A stretch of DNA of 64,000 nt, from positions 4,390,368 through 4,454,367 of the forward strand of contig HG738138.1 of assembly GCA_000499405.2 (NCBI GenBank). The letters are read 5' to 3'. The notes under the pieces were generated by a model. It saw only the letters and a list, made by a program, of their open reading frames with translations, was not told where the DNA came from and searched no databases. Shown here one piece after another: positions 13,201 through 26,300 of this stretch. Source of the DNA: Onchocerca volvulus. Its lineage: Eukaryota > Nematoda > Chromadorea > Rhabditida > Onchocercidae. A program made the position numbers and the translations under genes. The stretch's first letter is position 1; every line of letters begins with the position of its first letter.

Positions 13201-16200
13201 TAGCTTTACTAATAATCTTAATCTTAAAAATTTCTGAATGTGTAATATATTAAACAATGATTATGTACTGCAATCATTAATGCTACAAAAAATTCAGCCA
13301 CTGGAAAGAATTATTCCTGATCGTCGATACAAATTTATTCGCTAAAGTTTGCATTAGCATTGTTTAAACAGAACATTTTTGCGCAGAATTCACGAACGAG
13401 TCCTGATTTGAATTTTTCATTTATTTAAATAAGCGATCTCTCTTTTTTTTTGTTTTTGCCGCCGTGCTCCCTTCTATTTTCACGTATCATGAACCTTGTT
13501 GTCGGATCTCTTCTTGCTCTGGTTGACAGCTCCTCACTTGAATTACTGAGTGTATCACGATTCTTGCCAGTCATATTTCCAGCAGTCGGTGACAGTGGAG
13601 TCATCTCGTCAAATTCGTGCATTTCACATTCACTCTGTGAATTACGGATTCGTGTGAATTTCTGATGTTTGTTCTCGTTTGCTGCACTATCTGTAAACAT
13701 TTTGCGAGCTGAAGGAAGTCATCTCAAAGTGATAATGATCAGTATCAACAAAACATTACTGTAACACTTCAGAAAAGTTTTCCCAGAATCGATCTCTTAT
13801 TTTATTGAAATGTCGATTACTCAACCAAGTGAGTGTAAAATGAATATGCTAACCTTCATTATCTTCACGACTTGGTTTCCATTCTTTTTCTTTTGATATC
13901 AGAAGCTATAAAAAATTGATATAAAGTGTCATCCACACAAAATTTTCATTCTACTTCATTCTTCCTTTGATGAATAAATGAAGTATATATATATTTATTT
14001 ATATAAATATTATATACACAAACCAGTTCCTCTACATCAGCTTTCGTGTTCTCCTCTTTTCTCCTGATAGCTGATATTTGTAATGGTCTGTACAGTAGTC
14101 CATAAATGATACTCGAAAAACTCAAAGCAGAGAGTGAACAGACAGCAATCTTCCACCCAAATTCTGGAATTTTCCATCTGACTTATATTTCATGATGGAC
14201 AAAAATTTAAATAACATTCTTTTGCATGACAAAATTATTTTCATTCTGCTGATCTTATCTTGAATATGAAATTATGTCGCAGTTCTTGGAATCTATGGAA
14301 TCCTTTATGGAATTTCAATATTTCATTGCAATTTCCTTCTTGTTTGAATTTCCAAAATGAAGTTCTAACTATATTACTATGAACAGCTCTTCGCTCATAA
14401 CATTAACACATACGATTGATAAGCACTATGCATAATGGTGGAAGCACAAATGTCCCAACACCCGAACCAGCAACAGCAAGGCCAGTTGCGATTGAACGTT
14501 TCTTCTCAAAATAGTAACCAACAGTAACGATTGAAGGAAGATAAATGAGCCCAAAACCAGCTCCTATAAATAATGTCATCCATATTACTATCACTCTTTT
14601 CTATTATTTTTTAAAAATGTTCCGTTTTCACTGGCTAAAAACAACAGTCGGTAATTTCTCCGTAATAAATGAATGATTCTTGTCTTTTCTAGAACTGCTG
14701 TTTGACAAAACTGCTTCATTTCTTTCAGCTTATATAAACATAAATTCAATGAATTACCACCAAGAATTCCATAGAAAATCATGAACATGTAGATATTCGA
14801 ACAAAAGAGTGAAGCTAAAAATGATAAACCAGCCACAAATGAACCAATTATGACAACCATTCGAGCGCCATATTTATTCACCAGTCCACCAACGATTGGC
14901 CCTTGAATTAATTTCGATACCATATACTGCATTCTTTCAATGAAAATTTTACAATATCTCCCCAAATAGTGAGATAAAACAAACCGATCAGCAAGTAACA
15001 ACCAATCAATAGGGAACCAATCAGCGAAACCAAAGCTTTCGACGCATTGAAATAGTCTTGATAAATACTCATGAAAGCACCAAACGAATTAGCGATACCA
15101 TCAACCACAAAGTTTGACATGAATGCAGCAAATACAATCACCCATCCATAACCACCATCTGGTGGTATCGGTAACACATCGGTCAAGTTTCCTTCCTCCA
15201 AACCAACTTTATCACCTTCAACGTGAGAAAAATAATGCTATAGGAAATTACTTAGAGTTCACTATCCTCAACTGTACCTTTTTAGAGTACAGAAGATGCA
15301 TACCTAACCATTATGTTGCTTCTGAGTGATCATAACAAATTTTTCAAATGATTTTGAAAGATAAGTTAAATGTTTCAAAAATGCGAATTTATAATTGAAA
15401 TATCAGCATCATATGTGCACCAATAACCAATGTGGAATGACAATCGATGTGACAAAATTGTCGCCATAGGCCTCATCTCTACGCTTAACTTTTCGATCAC
15501 TGAGTTCACTTATGTTTTATTGAAGTAATCAATCCGTAGAGCTTTTTTTCTTTTCGCACTAAATAAAAGCGCCATAAAAGATTATAATTCTAATGTTGAG
15601 AAAAGATAACCGGAAATATTAAAAAAACATACTGCAACAATCGTGAATTACTGCATTATCATGATTGCATTTATCGTCTATATTCTCGTCGTTATGCACT
15701 TTTGTATCATCTGGATTCGCTAAAAATCAATTTTTAATTCCATCGGTGATTTGTGATTAAAACTATTTCTAAATTTTTGCAGAAGTAATTTTTGCCGTAT
15801 AGTATTCATTCACGAAAATGAAGAGATGATATGAATGAAATATTGAAAAACCTGGCTTAAAATATGTTCAACATACGGAATCATTTCAGTAAGAACATCA
15901 CACTGAAATTCTAAACGAATTCGGCAACATTAGAAAATATACCGTGCCCGTTTCTTTTTGAATTATTTTCAGCACCAGGTAACAATTTACTGGATGATTG
16001 ACTGGTATTAACAACAACTGGTGGTGAATCTCCACCAACGTCGCCCTGCAAAGCGAAATAAATCACAATTACAAACTGTACGGATTTCAAAATCTTTTCT
16101 CTAAATGGATATTACTAGCTTATATTTATCAATTATTTATCATTTCAAAAAAAAGAAATTTGCTAACAAACCTGAGTTCCTTCAGTAAACCAAGCGTCAT

Positions 16201-16234
16201 TTCGCACTGGATTAACGCTCTTTTTATTTGTCAT
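10280..16234 (-). CDS. SLC16 (monocarboxylate transporter family) protein
   Basis: Seventeen exons on the minus strand: 16172-16234, 15943-16045, 15633-15719, 14985-15215, 14758-14901, 14414-14563, 14024-14181, 13854-13905, 13495-13708, 12892-13048, 12719-12815, 12415-12601, 11711-11937, 11120-11281, 10731-10856, 10527-10664 and 10280-10431 (start of the last inferred from phase). The sum is 2448 bases, 815 residues. A hydrophilic 100-residue N-tail precedes the MCT signature [19 protein letters not shown] (D104-W109). N-half helices include [17 protein letters not shown] and [21 protein letters not shown] loop of about 275 residues follows (about 290-565), with [12 protein letters not shown] typical of the family. 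The C-half has [13 protein letters not shown] and [20 protein letters not shown]. Known members carry monocarboxylates, aromatic amino acids or thyroid hormone through the plasma membrane; the substrate here is unknown. The start could lie further upstream because the frame is open before the chosen ATG. Confidence 0.9.
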
Positions 16235-18470
16235 ATTTTCCTCGTTAATTTTCTGAAACCGAAGATAGATGTTACCCCATTCTGTTCAAGAGGATATCAA
16301 AAAGCGCAAAAAAAAAAAGCACTCTCATATTTTTTTAATAAGTTTAAATTGACAAGAAATATGAGAGAATGTCATCTGGCGAGGAATAAAGATTATCCTA
16401 AAACTTCATCCAACTTTAAAAAATGAAAGTGACGAAACTAAAAAATCTACCAGTTCGGCGAAACAAAAAAAAGCAAATCTTTTCTGTTACAGATGATAAT
16501 CTCTTATATGGACATCACATTAACAGTTTTTTTTTTTTTTTTGCTTCGAACTAGTGTCTTTTGAATTACAATAAAAATCTCGAGTACAAAAATGGCATAA
16601 TAAACAATTTGAATTTAAAAACAAAACCTCTACTATAGATAAAATAAAATACTTTTGCAACTTTCAGCTCTGTAAGATCGTTCATTCATTGTTTTCACAA
16701 AGTCACAGCGAAATATACCTTAGAAAATTACCGTTCCTTTTCAGATGAATTTCGAAGTATTAGCAGATTTTTAGTATTTAATTATGAAACATGTTTAATC
16801 AAAAAACCTTCGATCTACGAAAAAAGCGAAGCAAGCAGAAACAACGAGTGCACTAAAAATCACAGAAATCACAGAATGGTAGAGATAAGCAATGCATAAA
16901 CAGTTTACATCATCATATTCGAAACCTACAATAACCGTTATAATTACGTTAAAAAAAAAGTAAAATTATGAGAATGACGATTGAAAATCATCTTGAACCT
17001 CGAAAAACTTAGCAAGTTGATCGACTGTTAAATTAATTTTATTCATATTCAAATTGGGATCTTACAAAATATGATAAAAGACATGCATATTCCGCAGCAA
17101 ATAAGTTCAGGAAAAAAAAAGAGAACATCGAACGAATTCCCTTTGCAGCAGGAGCTTTTCAATATTCATCGAAGAATGATGTCAACATTGAACTAGATGC
17201 TACTTCTGCTTTTTTTTTTTTTTTTTTTTTTTGTTCTAACGAAAATTTTTAAATGATTTCAAAGTTACATATTTTTTTTTCTTTAGTTTGCTGTAATGAC
17301 CACAAAAAGTGTCGAAATCAAAGTTCACTGCAAATAAACCTACATTAGTAGACCAGATCAATAACATATATTTAATTCCCCCAAGAAATTTTACAAACTT
17401 CAGTACCCGGGCGAAGAAAATTATAACAGGTCGCTCGTAAATGTACTTTAATAGGGTTAAATTTAAATGTTAGTAGAATAAACTTGCAGACAATTGTTAG
17501 CCTGCTCAAAGGAGCTGAAATTGACAATAGCTGATTTTTGGAATGATTAATAGATGGCAAAATAAAGTTGTTCAAAATGAAAAAAGCTAAAAAACAATTT
17601 AGAATCGATTACATGCCTCTCTAAATTTCACTGAATACAACATTTTTTATTGTATTTTTGCGATGGAAATATTAACAATAGCAGAAAAAGGGTTACTTGG
17701 TGTAGAGGAGAAAGATCACCACAATATGGACGAAAAAATTTATAAGTCAATCATACCATTCACAACTGGCTGTTTACATGATTATTTAAGTTCATTGAAT
17801 AAACTATTCACCACTTTTCCAAGCATATTTATCAACCGTTTTGATAAGAAACAATCGAAATAGTTCGGGAACACAAATTGATAAACATTTTAGATGTTTG
17901 CTCCAATATAATTACTGTTTGCTGATACTGGTGTATACAGGAATTGGGTGAATCAAAAGTTTTTTTGAATGCAACTAATCAAAGAACAAAAATCTTTCCC
18001 TGAGAATTCCTGTATATCAAACAATATTATCGAAATCCGCCTGTAACATCCCCTAAATTATACATGTTTTATTCTTTATTATTGAAATCTTCCTCCACTA
18101 AATTGCACGATACAAGCATAGAGTACTGTAAAAACTTTGAAAGAGCAATATATGTCGAAAAAATATTCCTAGATTGCAGCATTAATCATTTCACAGTTGT
18201 CTTAATTAATGAATAGATGCTTTTGAAGATAAGGCAGAAACCATAGAAGATAAAAAAAAAACTGTTTTCTCTCTTGAAACCACCATTCTGCTTTATTCAT
18301 AACTTGGAAATACGAGAATCATCAAAAGATGATAATCATCTTATCATTGAAGAACGAAAATACCTTCTCGCACCAAGGTGGAAAGAAAGCGAAAAGAAAG
18401 AATGATAATGCGAAAAGGTGAATAAGTAGAACCTTCTTAATTCGAGATCCAAAAAATCATGCGCATATCT

Positions 18471-18492
18471 ATATATATATATATATATATAC
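18471..18492. repeat. (AT)n microsatellite
   Basis: About ten uninterrupted AT units in intergenic DNA. Confidence 0.9.
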
Positions 18493-21400
18493 ATGCACTG
18501 CAACGGATTTCAAAAAGTTTTCACTTCCAGTACTTTCAACTTCGGGTGAAACTTTTTGGATGAATTTTGCAATTATTCACATTTGTCAAAAAAAAAAAAT
18601 AAATAAATAAATAAATATCATTTTAACCATTAATCCTCGTTGATCTTATTCTCGAGTAGTAAAAGAAACGAGATTTCATTTTAAAATAAATACAACTCGA
18701 ATCCACATAATTGAAACAATTAACAATAGATGAAAAATTCCATCCTAATGTGATTTATAGTCTTTGCTAATGAAATAATCAAGAATTGAAAGGTAATTGA
18801 AAAGCGATGTTGGAATTTGAAAGCAAACCAAAGCACAAAATGCAAAAATTACGATACAAATCGTTTAACATATGAAACATTTTAATATGATGAATGAATT
18901 AGTGCTCATGGCAACATTTTTGTATGCAAAAATGTTTTTGCATATCGTGACGTGCATTTCTGCATTGCTCCAAGATCATTTGTTAACCAGTTTTTCAGCC
19001 ACATAAGATCTCACTGCGATAATAAAGAACATCAATACGTAAATATTAATATCGATGATTATGCAGAACTTAAAAGAAAAAAAAAAGTTAACAAAAATAC
19101 CTCTCTGATGAAGAGCTACTTAGATATACTTGAAGACCAGATTTTACATAATTAATTTCTTAAATAAATCCGTCATCGAAGGAGATATTGCAAAAAAAAA
19201 AGGAGAAATTATTAACATTTCACCAAATTCATATCATATTTCATTAATGCAAAATAATATGCTCATTCCACACCTAACACATTGCGTTATATGTTTCTGA
19301 ACCTTCGCCACACAACAAATAGTTCATCATTAAATGAAGGATCCGACAAATTACTCTATGATCTATTTTCAGAAGCTCAAGTTGATAATATCAAAAATGA
19401 GATGATCGCACAATAGCAACAACAAAACGCCTTCCGAGGAATTAAATGATGTGATTTCAGGTTTCACAATGGAAAAAAAAGAAAATATAATAGTCTGAAT
19501 CATGAGCAGTAAAAAATCATTGTATTGGGAATAATAACCATGAGAAAATGAGGAGCTATCAAAAAAAAAGACGACGACAAAAACAATTTACGTTCTAAAA
19601 GACAAGAAGGAAACGTGACAGCTTGAAATTTCCTTCGGTTTTGATAAATCGTTGACTGAAGATTTCTAAGTTGAAATTGAAATTTCTTCTGTTGTAATGA
19701 TACCATTCAATACAATGTTTCTCATCAGTATTAGTTAAAAAACATCGATGTAGGTCGACGTGTTTGCATTCATATTTAATTTCCATTCATGTGATTGATT
19801 ATATAATTTCGTTTCAAATCTCCTGCTATCTTTGTTATCATGTTTTTTTTTTTTCTTTTTCTTTCTCTATCAATCATAATCGTGTTCTGCAAATTAAAAA
19901 ATTGATAAGTCATTTGTGATGTGACTACAGAGGACATACATAACTGTTTAGATAATATGACTGCGATAGGATGTGCACACTTGCAAAAGCGTTTTCTATC
20001 AAAACAAAACGTAAAAAGAATGTATTCCAACTATTGCACTGAATTTGAAATTAGAACTTCCACATCACAGTAAAGCATCTGTATTTAATATCAATGTGTA
20101 TTTACTTGTTTGTCAAGCATAACAATTCATATCAAACGATTACGCATAGCAAACCTGGCTCGTACAAAATCAACATTTCAAAGAACAGCAATAACCATTG
20201 AAATTCAGTATAATTTTTACTTGGCATGGAAATAAGAATTATACTACGAGATGGCATGTTGAGGTGGAAAAGAAAAGTTGGATTCAAGTATTTGCTATTA
20301 AGAAAGCATAAATTCAACATCGGATAAACAAAGAAATAACAAGCATGCCTTGAGTGCTTCTCCTGAATGATTGCTCAAGATTAATTAGGATGAAAAAGAG
20401 GGAGAAAAGAAGGGGATAAATTCCTACTCTTGGCATGTATCGATTAGGGACAGAAAGATGAAAAATCAAAATGTCTCGCATTTCTCAGTTTGCTGGGATG
20501 GGAATATATCAGAAGGTTGGCATGTTGCACTGCTTGATGAATGACCACAGGGAAGATTGCAATGATAAGTTGACTAAAGAGTGAAGTTTGGGAATGGAAT
20601 AATGCTCCTCCTGAGCACACTCCTTTCTCCAACATCCAGGAACCATCGACCAACCGACTGCAGACACATATATACACATAAACACCCAGACTTCCAAGTG
20701 TACGCCGTGACATAGTGAGACAGACGACTGCTCCGATAGGACAGGAACAAAAGCCATGCTGGTCTTATCAGTCCTTCCAGCTACAATCGAATAGCTGGTT
20801 GGATTGGACAAAACAATTAATAAAAGCTTACTAATTAAGCTGCACATACAGTGGCATTAATTGGACAGAAATTTTAGCGCAGCAGCATTAACAATATTTA
20901 ACTTTGAAATGATAACCAAAAAAAAAAAAAAAAAACTGGACATGTTGGAAGGGACATTAGTTCAGACACTAGTTCATATTAACTGGAATGGACACAAGTT
21001 GAGAAAATTTTGTAGAATTAAAAGAAATGGATCAAAATATATAAGCTTTCTTCGAAAGTTGGAAGTGAGAAAAAAAACTTCAAAATATGACAAAATTAAG
21101 ATTAAAAAAAAAAAAACAATCTAGAGTGCTAAAGTAGCAGAATGTCTACACCGTTTTAGCAGTGAATTTATGGCAACATCGTATTTGTTGTTGTCATAAA
21201 TTGATCAAAATCTATGTAAAAATTGTTAAACGGTTAAAAGAACTGTCTGAAGCTATAAATTCCCTTCACACTTATATACATTTAATAGATTACTTCCAAA
21301 ATTCTATTTTAGCCATAAGCAAAGGATATCATTCTGAAAAAAATTGATTATTCCAATAATCATATTTTTACAGCTGCGATAGGGAATGACACGACTGATT

Positions 21401-21522
21401 ACGGATAATGATTTTACAAAATCGGGCAGCTTTGATAGTTTTGTTAAAAAGGTATCTCTTTTTATTAATTTGTCTTATTTAGAACGAAACTATAAATGCA
21501 AAATACATTTGCTATGAGGGAT

Positions 21523-21611
21523 ATTTATGGTTGCAATTAATGAATCTTAATGTAATATCGAAAATTAATCATTTGATATTACATTAAGACTCATTAATTG
21601 CAACCACAAAT
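21523..21611. repeat. Near-perfect 89-base hairpin, 37-base arms
   Basis: Arms 21523-21559 and 21575-21611 match at 35 of 37 positions, with a 15-base loop. Both differences are A:C on the plus strand but U:G wobbles on a minus-strand transcript, so a minus-strand RNA would fold into a fully paired stem. The size resembles a small-RNA precursor; a miniature transposable element is the alternative. Confidence 0.85.
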
Positions 21612-22989
21612 AAATATTGTATTAATGAAACATCGATATGTTGGCAACTTTTTTTTTCATGTCACCAGATTTGAAGTAAATCTATAAGTATATATAAGTA
21701 TGAATTAAGTAAGTCTATTAGTATGTATTAACTTAAGCACTTCCCATGTTGCAATGATTTCTCCAGCACTCATTTTTGTGTTTATGAGGTGCGAAAAAAT
21801 ATCATTACAGGTTTGAAATGCTCTCAATCATAGGCCCTTATTAGTTTCCTACCAATCATTGTTTTTTTATAAGATCGCTTTAAAAATTTTACTGAGACTC
21901 TTTCAACTTTCATTATAATAAAATAACATTTTCTCTAACAATTCACTGGGAAAAGGAGATCTCATAGGAAACAAAAAAAAAAAAATTAAAATTTAAGACA
22001 ATTAAGCAAAATGAAAATTCATTAGAGGGCAAAAAAAAAAGCGAGGGTCCAACAGCAGAGAAACAAATAGAGAGAACTGAGGTTTAAAAAAATGACTAAT
22101 CTAACTTAGGCCGAAACTCTAAACTGAGATAATAAGAGATATGTGATAAAATTTTTGTGATTTCGTAGTAATTTTTCAGGTATGTTTTTTCCCGTTTCTC
22201 CTTTTGCTTTTATTTATCAGTCCAGCAATTTATTAATTACTGGAAAATTTCCTCAATTACCATTATTGTAATGCTTAGTAAATCTGATAGACTACTAATT
22301 TTCTCCTTTATATTACAATAATTTCTTGAAATAAATTGCTTTTGAACTTTGAACTTCCATCGATTATTCCTTCTAGAATATTTAATTTTTCAGCTATTAT
22401 TTGGAATTGTAAATAGATATTTGACATTCAATCTTGAATTAATCTTCGCAGCAGCAATTCCTCGTCCTATCTGTTATTTCATGTCATTTTTGGTAATTTC
22501 AATCCTCCTAGGCCAAATACCTCAAGTATCCCGGAACTGCGCGAGATGACATCATCCTGTGCATTTCTCATCTTCACTCTATCGATTCTATTTTCAGTCT
22601 TTGCTCATCGCTCATGTTTTTGAAACTTGGCGAAATTCCAGTTCTTATGCAAACAAAACTTTCTCCACGTACATTTAAATGTTGCACAATCCTGTTTCTG
22701 CCAGTTCATGCCGACTTTGGGAAATGTTGTCACCAACAAGGACTGACCGTAAATTACTATACGGTTTAGATTTGTCAATTGGAGAAAATATTCTTTTAAA
22801 CGTCCACGTATCTCACTTGAAGTTGGAAGGAAGACGCATGCCACATTACTTTAATTTAGCGTATTTTTCTTTGTAAATGCTTCCATACTTGGTTTTGAAG
22901 CAGTATTATGGAGCTTTTCCTGATATGCGTTGTTCCTAAACGCATTCATTGAGAATCTGAATAGAATTGTGACATTTTTTGGGACGATA

Positions 22990-22998
22990 TCACGTGAC
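22990..22998. promoter_or_regulatory. TCACGTGAC E-box upstream of PERK
   Basis: TCACGTGAC matches the E-box/CLEAR-type site recognised by TFEB/HLH-30-class bHLH factors. It lies about 340 bases upstream of the PERK start codon in locally GC-richer sequence that may be the promoter. Chance occurrence of a 9-mer is possible; no transcript start is visible. Confidence 0.3.
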
Positions 22999-23337
22999 CT
23001 CACCGCCAACCTGACTCTCGCTTACTAATCGAGCGCAGCTCTCTTTTTCTCGATTCGTAGAGAGAGTTGTGGTTTGCATTGAATGATTTCGATATTCATT
23101 TACCGTTTAAGGAATTTACAAATTTATAAAAGAAATGAATGTGAGATCAGTTTAAGAATTGCTGGAATTATTTCTTGCTTGCTGTGGTGCTTCAATGGAA
23201 ATATTTTTTAAAGTTCCTTTATATAGGTGTCTGTGTAATTGTGGAGAAGTGGTATATAAAAGAAGTATCATTATCTTCGATTTCGAGATGAACCTTCTTT
23301 AAAAGCGTCAATTATATTCTCGTAAAATCGAAGGGTA

Positions 23338-26300
23338 ATGCGGAGAGCGATCGCTTCACGTATTACTGGAACATTGATTTTACTCTTTGCCATCCTTTTT
23401 CGCACTTCTTTGACGCACGATGACGAAATTGCATTTGTTGAAGATGACGTAGAAAACGTGGAGGTCTGTTTAAATCTTTTTCTTTGTTGATTTTTTAAGC
23501 ATAATACTGAATACAGAATTCCTGGTTAGATAAATGCAAACAATGTAGATTGTCTTGTAGACAGTATGTCATTATACACTTCCGTTCTGCAGCTACAGTT
23601 CATCAAGTTCTTGCTTTGTAAAGAATAGAAAAAAAATTTAGTAGTAAAGCAGACTTTGGCTTATAAAAATTCCATTACAGTTGTCACCGAAACGTTCAAC
23701 AAAACAAGCTTCCATGGAATGTTGCGTTACCGGTAGTGCTAGTTTCATCAATAAGCATTATCTTTTGGTATGAGTTTGTACTGTCGATTTTTGAGCAAAA
23801 GACATATTGGAGTTGTTTAACAAATTCTTCGGACTGAAATGTTATATCTGTCAGGCAAGTACAATTGATGGCAAAGTAACTGCAATGGATATCGACAAAA
23901 ATGGTGAGATGGTGTGGACAGTGGATGCCGATAAAGTGCCGTTGTTGTCGAGTTCATTTAATAAACAAAAAGTAATACTATCATTCTGATCACATGGATT
24001 TTCTAAGTAAAATGCATCGCATTATAGCAGCTCGTCGAGAAAGCGTTGAACTATTCCTTTAAAAGGACCCATAATATCGGCCACATATTTTTAAAATATG
24101 TATAATATATAACACATTGTGAAACTTCTGTGCTCAAAAAGTCACCTTTTTTGCGAATTTTGATCAATGACATCATTCCATTAGAATCATGCTCAATACA
24201 TTCAGAACTAAAAAGCGTAATGTGTTGGCTTTGTTATGTTACATCCTCTCTTTTTTTACCATAAAGAGAACTTTTGTTAAACACATTTACACTTGAGTTA
24301 TTAGATGGATGTGCATTCATTGCGTATTTTGAATGTTGCAGTTGATAGCCGATAATCTTCCATACATATTGGTGCCATCGCTTGACGGTTCGTTATATAT
24401 GTTTAATGTGAAAAGCAGTTCGTTGAGTTTAATCCCGTTGAGTGCTAATGCTCGCGTAATGATTGGGGATGATGAGATTGCTGGCGGGACATTTGTAACA
24501 TCTACTGGAGTCGATCCTCTCACAGGCAAGGTATTTCATGCTAAAATCATGATTTAAAACATTTGCATAACATCGCATATTAAACGAAACCTGAATTTAT
24601 GTTATTTGCTGCTGTACTGTTAAATTATATACCCATAATTTTTGAGATACGATATCGATGTACAGCAGGAAAATGCATGCAGTATGAAGCCACGACTAAT
24701 GACTCGTCGCTTTATACTCTTATCATGCGAAAAAATACGCAAGTTGCTCGAGCTGCTGATCCTGTTACCGGAGCAGAGAGGTACATACATAAATAGCTGT
24801 CAATTGGCTAGTTCAGTTGAAGGATTCCGCAAAACTATGACTTGAGAGTAATTTTAGGTGGAATTTATCAGTCGGTGAATATGACATTAGCCTGGTTTCA
24901 TCCGACCATTCACTTCGTTTTGAACAAGCTAGTGTACCTGCTCATATGCGTTTTCTTTTGGAACCTCCGAGTGGTATTGTTTCAGCAGTTGACAGCTGCG
25001 GGAATTTGAAGTGGGAAAAGCAACTATCAAGCCCAGTAGCTAGAGTTTGGCAATTATCTCGTGGTAGAATCTTTGAGGTTGGTGCTATCCATATTCTTTT
25101 AATATTTTTGACGAACACAGTAATCGTCATTTCTACCAGAAATTTTTGCTGATAATTTTTTGTAAATGAGAAATAGTGTAAAGCAATAACATTTCTAAGG
25201 AACGATTGTTTACAAAACGTCTTCCATTAAAATTGGCTGACATTATTTTTTCTTTTTTTCAGATATCACTGTTTTCATCTGAAACTATAGGTGCATTAAG
25301 TGATTTTAGTGGAAGTGGTCATCAATTTATCGCTAAATATGAAGCACCGTTTTATTTCGGTAAATATTTAGATCGATTAGATTTTCGGGATTTGTTCTCT
25401 ATCAGGGGTTCTGTTTTCGTTTAAGGTTGTTAATGCTGTAAACTTCATTTAACTCCTGCTATTTAGTCTTGCAAATTTGCACGATCATGAAACTTCCTTT
25501 TTTTTTTTGCTGAGAACAGTGAACAAGGGACAAATATTTTAGACTTGAACTATTCATACAAATAGTTGCTTTGTTTATAGAAAGTGTATATGTTTATTTG
25601 ATTCAGTTACTGTAGAAACTGGTTGCTTATTTCTTTGTGCATTCATTTAATTTTATTTTTGATGGAAACTTTGATGCACTTCATCAACAATCAATTAAAA
25701 GACTTTTTTTAAATAAATAAGTAAATGATTAAATTTCTTTTTTCTTCTTCCATTATTAGTTATTTTTCGTTTTGTATAGGGATAAGTATTGTTTCCTATT
25801 TTTCAGGAACAGTCAACTCAGAACCATATATTATACCTTCGGAACTAATGCGAGAAGAACTGCATCGAGCATCTACAGATGTGCGAGCACAGTATCATCC
25901 GCAAACACTAGACTCATCTCATTATTCAAGAACACCATTTTTGGAAGATCTAAAAGTTGGTAAGTTGATTGTTGATACTTTTTTGTTTTTTTTGTTGATA
26001 CTAAAGTACAATTTATAGTCTGCTTCAATTCTTTAATTTATGTTATTACTCCAGTAGGAAATGATCGTTCATTGTCTTGGTTGCAGGTGATTTGATACGG
26101 CGATCGTATAGAATAACTAGAAGTGCAGTTGAAACTAATCAAATAAACAATTTGCAAGATTCAACAGCTTTGAAATCATTAACATGTAATATGTACGATG
26201 CAGTTACCATTGCGGGCAGCAAAAAGCTTAAGGAAAATATTGAAACGGAAGGTCAATTTTAAAAATTGAGTAATTTCATAAACTATTTGTAGCTATTCTG

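Larger units (their letters stand above)
16235..23337. other. Large divergent intergenic region, SLC16 to PERK
   Basis: About 7.1 kb separate two divergently transcribed genes. It holds poly-T runs (about 16526-16540, 17212-17233), an (AT)n tract (18471-18492), a 37-base-arm hairpin (21523-21611), a GC-richer block (about 20500-20800) and a TCACGTGAC box (22990-22998) about 340 bases before the PERK ATG. Open frames such as 20444-20847 (minus) and 22349-22876 (both strands) lack motifs and are not called as genes. Untranslated first exons of either gene may lie here. Confidence 0.5.

Noticed and set aside
13425..13494. Open-frame continuation of SLC16 exon 9 past 13495
   Set aside because: A GT donor at 13494 with matching phase 2 joins to 13048. 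The continuation is Lys-rich and stops.
20444..20847. Two overlapping minus-strand frames of about 90-110 codons
   Set aside because: No recognisable family and no splice partners. Kept only as a GC-composition observation.
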